From: Onchocerca volvulus
Taxonomy: Eukaryota; Nematoda; Chromadorea; Rhabditida; Onchocercidae
NCBI GenBank assembly: GCA_000499405.2
Contig: HG738139.1
Span: 14,217,826-14,281,825 of the forward strand
Length of the DNA: 64,000 nucleotides
Direction of reading: 5' to 3'
Shown piece by piece: positions 59,892-64,000 of the stretch. Each line of letters begins with the position of its first letter. Positions within the stretch are counted from its first letter, which is position 1. The translations under genes and the position numbers were made by a program. Below the pieces are notes generated by a model, which saw only the letters and a program-made list of their open reading frames with translations, was not told the DNA's origin and ran no database searches.

Positions 59892-62074
59892 CTTGCATTG
59901 TCGAATTAATTTCAACAATTAATTAATCATTTAGTTCTCTAATATGTCTGCTTATATTTCATAAAAAAAATTATAGCATCGATAGAGAGACTACTTCAGA
60001 GCACAATTCTTTCAAATAATATGACCTTTAGCAAGCAAAACAATTCTTTTTGTAATATCATGCAAATTTCCCTTTCTTTTAAAAATTTTTACTGATTACA
60101 ATAAAAAAAATCGTCAATTTATGCAAATATTGATCAAAAAGTAGTATATGCAGTGCCAATGGATATATTTTATTCTCAAGCATAATTTCAACTTTTCATC
60201 TAATCTACTTATCTTTGAAACTACTTAATGCAAGATTAAGTCATCCCGATGACTACTGGCAATTAATTATTCATCGCTAAAAAACGATTTGTAGGGTTTA
60301 TAAGGTTTATAATGTTTTTTTGAAGGGTTTATAAGTGAAATATTCTTCATTAATTTGAGAATGTAGTTATTTGCAGAAATTCAAGTAATTTAAATTTAAG
60401 AAAATTCTACTTTCTTGGAGAAATTGAAACACAAATTTAAATTTATTGGAAAATATAAACAGTTTGTACCACAACATAAAAATGACATACCCTTCAAATT
60501 ACTTACAAATGGATAAAATTATTAAAAATTCCAAAAAAAAAAAACTAGAATGATCATTATAATTGCTAAAAATAAGAGCCTATATCAAAGCTTGGCATAG
60601 AAACTGAATTGAATCAATCATTACAAATTTTGTAAAAGCCAAAATTTTTTTATCATTAACATAAAATACAGAATTTTAAATATCTGAAAAATCCTCAAAT
60701 TTAAATATTACCCTTCAGAGAAAGTAAGTAATTGACAAAATGAAATCGTAAGATTTTCTTTTTCTATTGATGTCTAAGAAATTTATTGCACTAAATACTG
60801 AGATAATTTTGGCATTTTATGTTGCAAAATTGGTGACAATGATAGTTCATGCTATATTTTGCGCTGATTTGAAGATTTATGGGTATAAAAATAGAAAAAG
60901 AAACATTTTTGAAAAGTAAAAAAGTGAAAAATAATCGGAAATTGTATTGCTATAATTTATTATAGTTTCATTTAAAATCAAAATTTCGAATCCATCTAAG
61001 TTATATAAAATTATCCAGTAAAAAATCTTTGTCATATTGTGGCATTTTCAACTTTTTCAGGTCTCCAGCGGTAGCTGATTTCAAGGACTTCAATCATCAC
61101 TTGATCTGTCTATCAATGATTGAAAAACTTTGTGATATAGTTAATCCTTGAAAAATTGAAATTCAAACTGAAGAGAAAAAAGGATTTTGTTAAAATTTCC
61201 CATTAAAGTATCAAATAATCTGCTATACCTGAGAAGATATATAAAACTCCTGCATCAGAAAAACCGAAAATTTTGATAAAATATAGATATTTCGTAATAA
61301 TCGATGGAAACTGTTCATGCACTCAAATAATAGGTTTTACTGTTCTATTATATCAGATGAGAGAAAATGTTATTCTTAAAATCGATGAATAAGAAATGAA
61401 AAGATGGAAAATTTCGAAACTGAAAATGCAACTAAAACTGTTCTAAAAGTATTTTCATTATATAAATATTACGCGTATATTTCCCGGTATAACCAAGCCT
61501 TTGTTCTCTCATTTTCCGATCTGCTAACAAAGTTTATGTGCATTGTTTGAAATGTTGCAATCATTTATCCATCTTTCGTCTTTTGTTTTGATAACCAAAC
61601 CCTTTGTCTATAAATTGTAAACGATCAAAGATTATCCATATAAAAAGGAAAAAGAGCCGCAAAAGAATCTGGTCATTCAAGTTAGTCAAAGGCGGTCACT
61701 AAAGTTGTTCAATTAATAGCATTTTTCGATTGATTGAACTCATTTATACTTCATCATTCTCTGAACAATCGAACGATCAATTCTGTTACTGATAAATTTA
61801 GCGAAAGAATAAATCTTTCGTTAATCAACAAAACCTTTATCATCGTTATTCCTTTATGCTAAATAACGAAAAAACACTTCCAAGAAATTATTTGATGTCA
61901 AAACATCTACTGTCTGTTAAAACTGCGCAACTGACAAAAGAAAAATTGAAAAAGTTTGTCGATGAAGTCAAAGGAATGAAATCTACTACCACTAGATCAA
62001 TAGTTATCAAAAGGATAATTTCATCAACAATATGAGACTAAGAAAAGAATTATCAAAAAATAAAAAATAAAAAA
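59892..62074. other. AT-rich intergenic DNA
   Basis: No gene, RNA or repeat is supported here. Short stem-forming and A-rich stretches only. Confidence 0.6.
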
Positions 62075-63456
62075 TTAAAGAAAAAAATACACCTCTAAAT
62101 ATACATTGACATTCTCAAAAATTGGTTGAAATTTATTCAGAAATCGCAACAATGCAAAAAAAAAAGAGGGAAGAAAAATATGCGGAGTTGTTGACGAGTG
62201 ATAAAGATAATTTAATTGTTTCATCTTATCACGATAAATATTGTGCAATTGTTCTTGTTCTGTTTTGAGATTGCTAAGTGCTTTCTTCTGTTCCTTGATT
62301 GGATTTTCTTGGATTTCATAATGATTGGATTTTATTTTTGAGGCAAAAAAAAAAGAAAACTCAGATTCTGATTCGTGATTCAAATTCAGATTCTTGATTT
62401 TTATTTATAGTCTTGAGCAGATCATATTCTTTTTGCAGAATTTCAAGTTCCATGTCTTGGCATGTTCACTTTGCAGTATAGGATATTAATCCTTCACAAA
62501 GTCTAATCAATTCAATTTTTATTTTCCAAATTAATTCACAAGTTACAGCTGTTAATTTCAAGTCTGATAATTCCTCCGTAAGGCGTCGAATTTGTGTACT
62601 CAAATTTCATATCTTAACATTCTGATTATTGGCATGTTATTCAATGAAACTGATTGCGTAATTCATTTTTTTCATCTAAACAACATCGGATCTGAATTTT
62701 CAGCTTAATGATTCAGTTTTTCCTTATCTTCAGAATCTTTATCATCTTGCAAAGCTAGTTGCTGATTTTTTTTTATTGAGAAATCAAACGATATCGCAAC
62801 TGATCCATTTTTTTTTCTTTTTGTTTTTTTTGGACATCCTAGCATTAATTACTTTAATTTCTTTGCATATGAGTGAAACTTCCATGTCTCATTGATCTTT
62901 TCGTTCAATTAATTAAATCCATTTTTTCTTTGATTAGTTTAGCATTTTGTACATCATACTTGTATTTGGCATAACATAGTGTAGTATTGTGAGAATTTTT
63001 GCAGTGAAAACATAAATATTTGTTTTTGCTGCAGTTATTTTTATTTACCTTATCAGTTACAGCAATTGTAGATGCTAGTTTTATTAACGACATTCTTTTT
63101 GCGAATTCTAGCATAATCTTACTGAAGTCAAATTCAAATAATAGACAACTGTTCAACAAAAAAGCTAGAAATTTCGTTATGTTAATAGTTTTTTTTACTA
63201 GATTCAATAATACAGCAATATTTTCGCAATGTTGATAATCAACATTGCGAAAATATTGCGAATAGTCATAAGATTGTAGCATATTATTTTCAAGCCACAT
63301 TGCTCTACTTTTTGTTCTGCCCATTTTTACCGCTTGAGCATTTAGTAGAAGAGGAGTGGCAAGACCAAACAATTCAGGTAGGTTTAATTTTTTGCCAAGT
63401 TCAATTCCATTTACTAAACTTTCCCTCTCATTCTCGATCAAAAATAATTCAGGCAA
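62075..63456 (-). pseudogene. Broken coiled-coil gene or unresolved multi-exon gene
   Basis: The minus strand has a 183-codon frame (63456-62905) containing NLPELFGLATPLLLNAQ and a CFHCKNSHNTTLC cluster that could bind zinc. Further down, in changing frames, coiled-coil-like pieces occur: CCLDEKNELRNQF, STQIRRLTEELSDLKL, MELEILQKEYDLLKTI and KEQKKALSNLKTEQEQL. Stops separate these, and I could not place introns that would join them. It is either a decayed gene or one whose exons I cannot resolve. No family is named. Confidence 0.35.
63215..63259. repeat. 45-bp perfect palindrome
   Basis: Arms of 22 bases (GCAATATTTTCGCAATGTTGAT and its exact complement) flank a single A. It lies inside the minus-strand open frame at 63456-62905. 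Confidence 0.95.
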
Positions 63457-63679
63457 ACATTATTTTCTCTCAAACGTTCCATTCATTATTTCAAAATGGA
63501 ACAGGCCTGACATTCTCTATTCCAATATTTCTTGCTTGTCTAATTGCCATTTGTAAATTGCCTTAAATTCGTGGTCAATCTAGAATCATTTATTTAGCCT
63601 GCTCGAAAAAAGGTAAAACGAATTGTCTCTCTCTTGATGTTGTGTAAGATCCGGTTTGATTTAGATCGGTTAAATTCTC

Positions 63680-63722
<43 letters not shown>

Positions 63723-64000
63723 GAATGAATGGATTCCATGTTTAATTAATAAATTTACGAAGAAATTTGAACAAATGCTTGTACCAATCTATTAAATTTA
63801 CTTTGATACTTCCATACAATTCCAGATGTAACATTTCCCGCATCAAATGATTGCAATTAGCAATGATGTGAGACACGTAAATGACGTTTTCTCACGTAAA
63901 TATGTATAAAAGTTTTGTGAAGATACGCAAATTATTCATAACTATAAATATCATTACTTTTGTTTTTTGTATCGATAATTTAAAAGAACAATATGTTTAT
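63457..64000. other. Terminal stretch, no gene
   Basis: It includes an uninterrupted run of 41 A at 63681-63721. No coding or RNA gene is supported. Confidence 0.6.

Noticed and set aside
63681..63721. Poly(A) run as evidence of a retroposed mRNA
   Set aside because: No polyadenylation signal or gene-like sequence precedes it; long A runs are common in this window.

Overview
The window looks like a nematode genome. It is AT-rich and has short introns with T-rich TTTCAG or TTTTAG acceptors. Its first gene is a textbook cuticle collagen with the cysteine-flanked Gly-X-Y blocks of nematode cuticle. Several start codons sit directly behind a good 3' splice acceptor with no visible upstream exon, as expected for spliced-leader trans-splicing. 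I favour a spirurid or filarial relative, but the species cannot be named from sequence alone.

Layout. (1) 207-1567 (+): cuticle collagen. (2) 4450-17540: a tandemly duplicated locus for an unrecognised secreted protein on the minus strand. Unit A is decayed, unit B is nearly intact, and unit C is only a flank. Helitron remnants lie between and inside the units, and one 1.7 kb non-autonomous Helitron has a paralogous empty site. (3) 20072-24917 (-): a 15-exon inositol-polyphosphate 4-phosphatase (INPP4-type) with an N-terminal PH-like segment; a minisatellite lies just upstream. (4) 28399-31190 (+): a secreted GH18 chitinase-like protein in 8 exons. (5) 34605-38643 (+): a cation diffusion facilitator of the manganese type in 9 exons. 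(6) 39962-49198: a very large inverted repeat with a 297 bp spacer. Each arm carries the same two overlapping small genes (one a four-helix membrane protein) and an intronic tRNA-Gly(UCC). (7) 49719-51294 (+): a six-exon coiled-coil gene. (8) 51480-52662: a third, diverged, direct copy of part of the left arm, with another tRNA-Gly. (9) 52921-59891 (-): a damaged BEL/Pao LTR retrotransposon with reverse transcriptase, integrase and an env-like region. (10) 59892-64000: mostly empty, with a broken coiled-coil gene and a 45 bp perfect palindrome.

The host genes do not form a pathway; they are independent loci separated by repeats. Collagen, the GH18 protein and the orphan family have secretion signals. 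The phosphatase is a predicted cytosolic phosphoinositide enzyme. The CDF transporter and the four-helix protein are predicted membrane proteins. The most unusual parts are the palindrome with its dual-frame exon and nested tRNA, and the orphan secreted family. All exon boundaries are read by eye from splice motifs and frame continuity. No database search was run.
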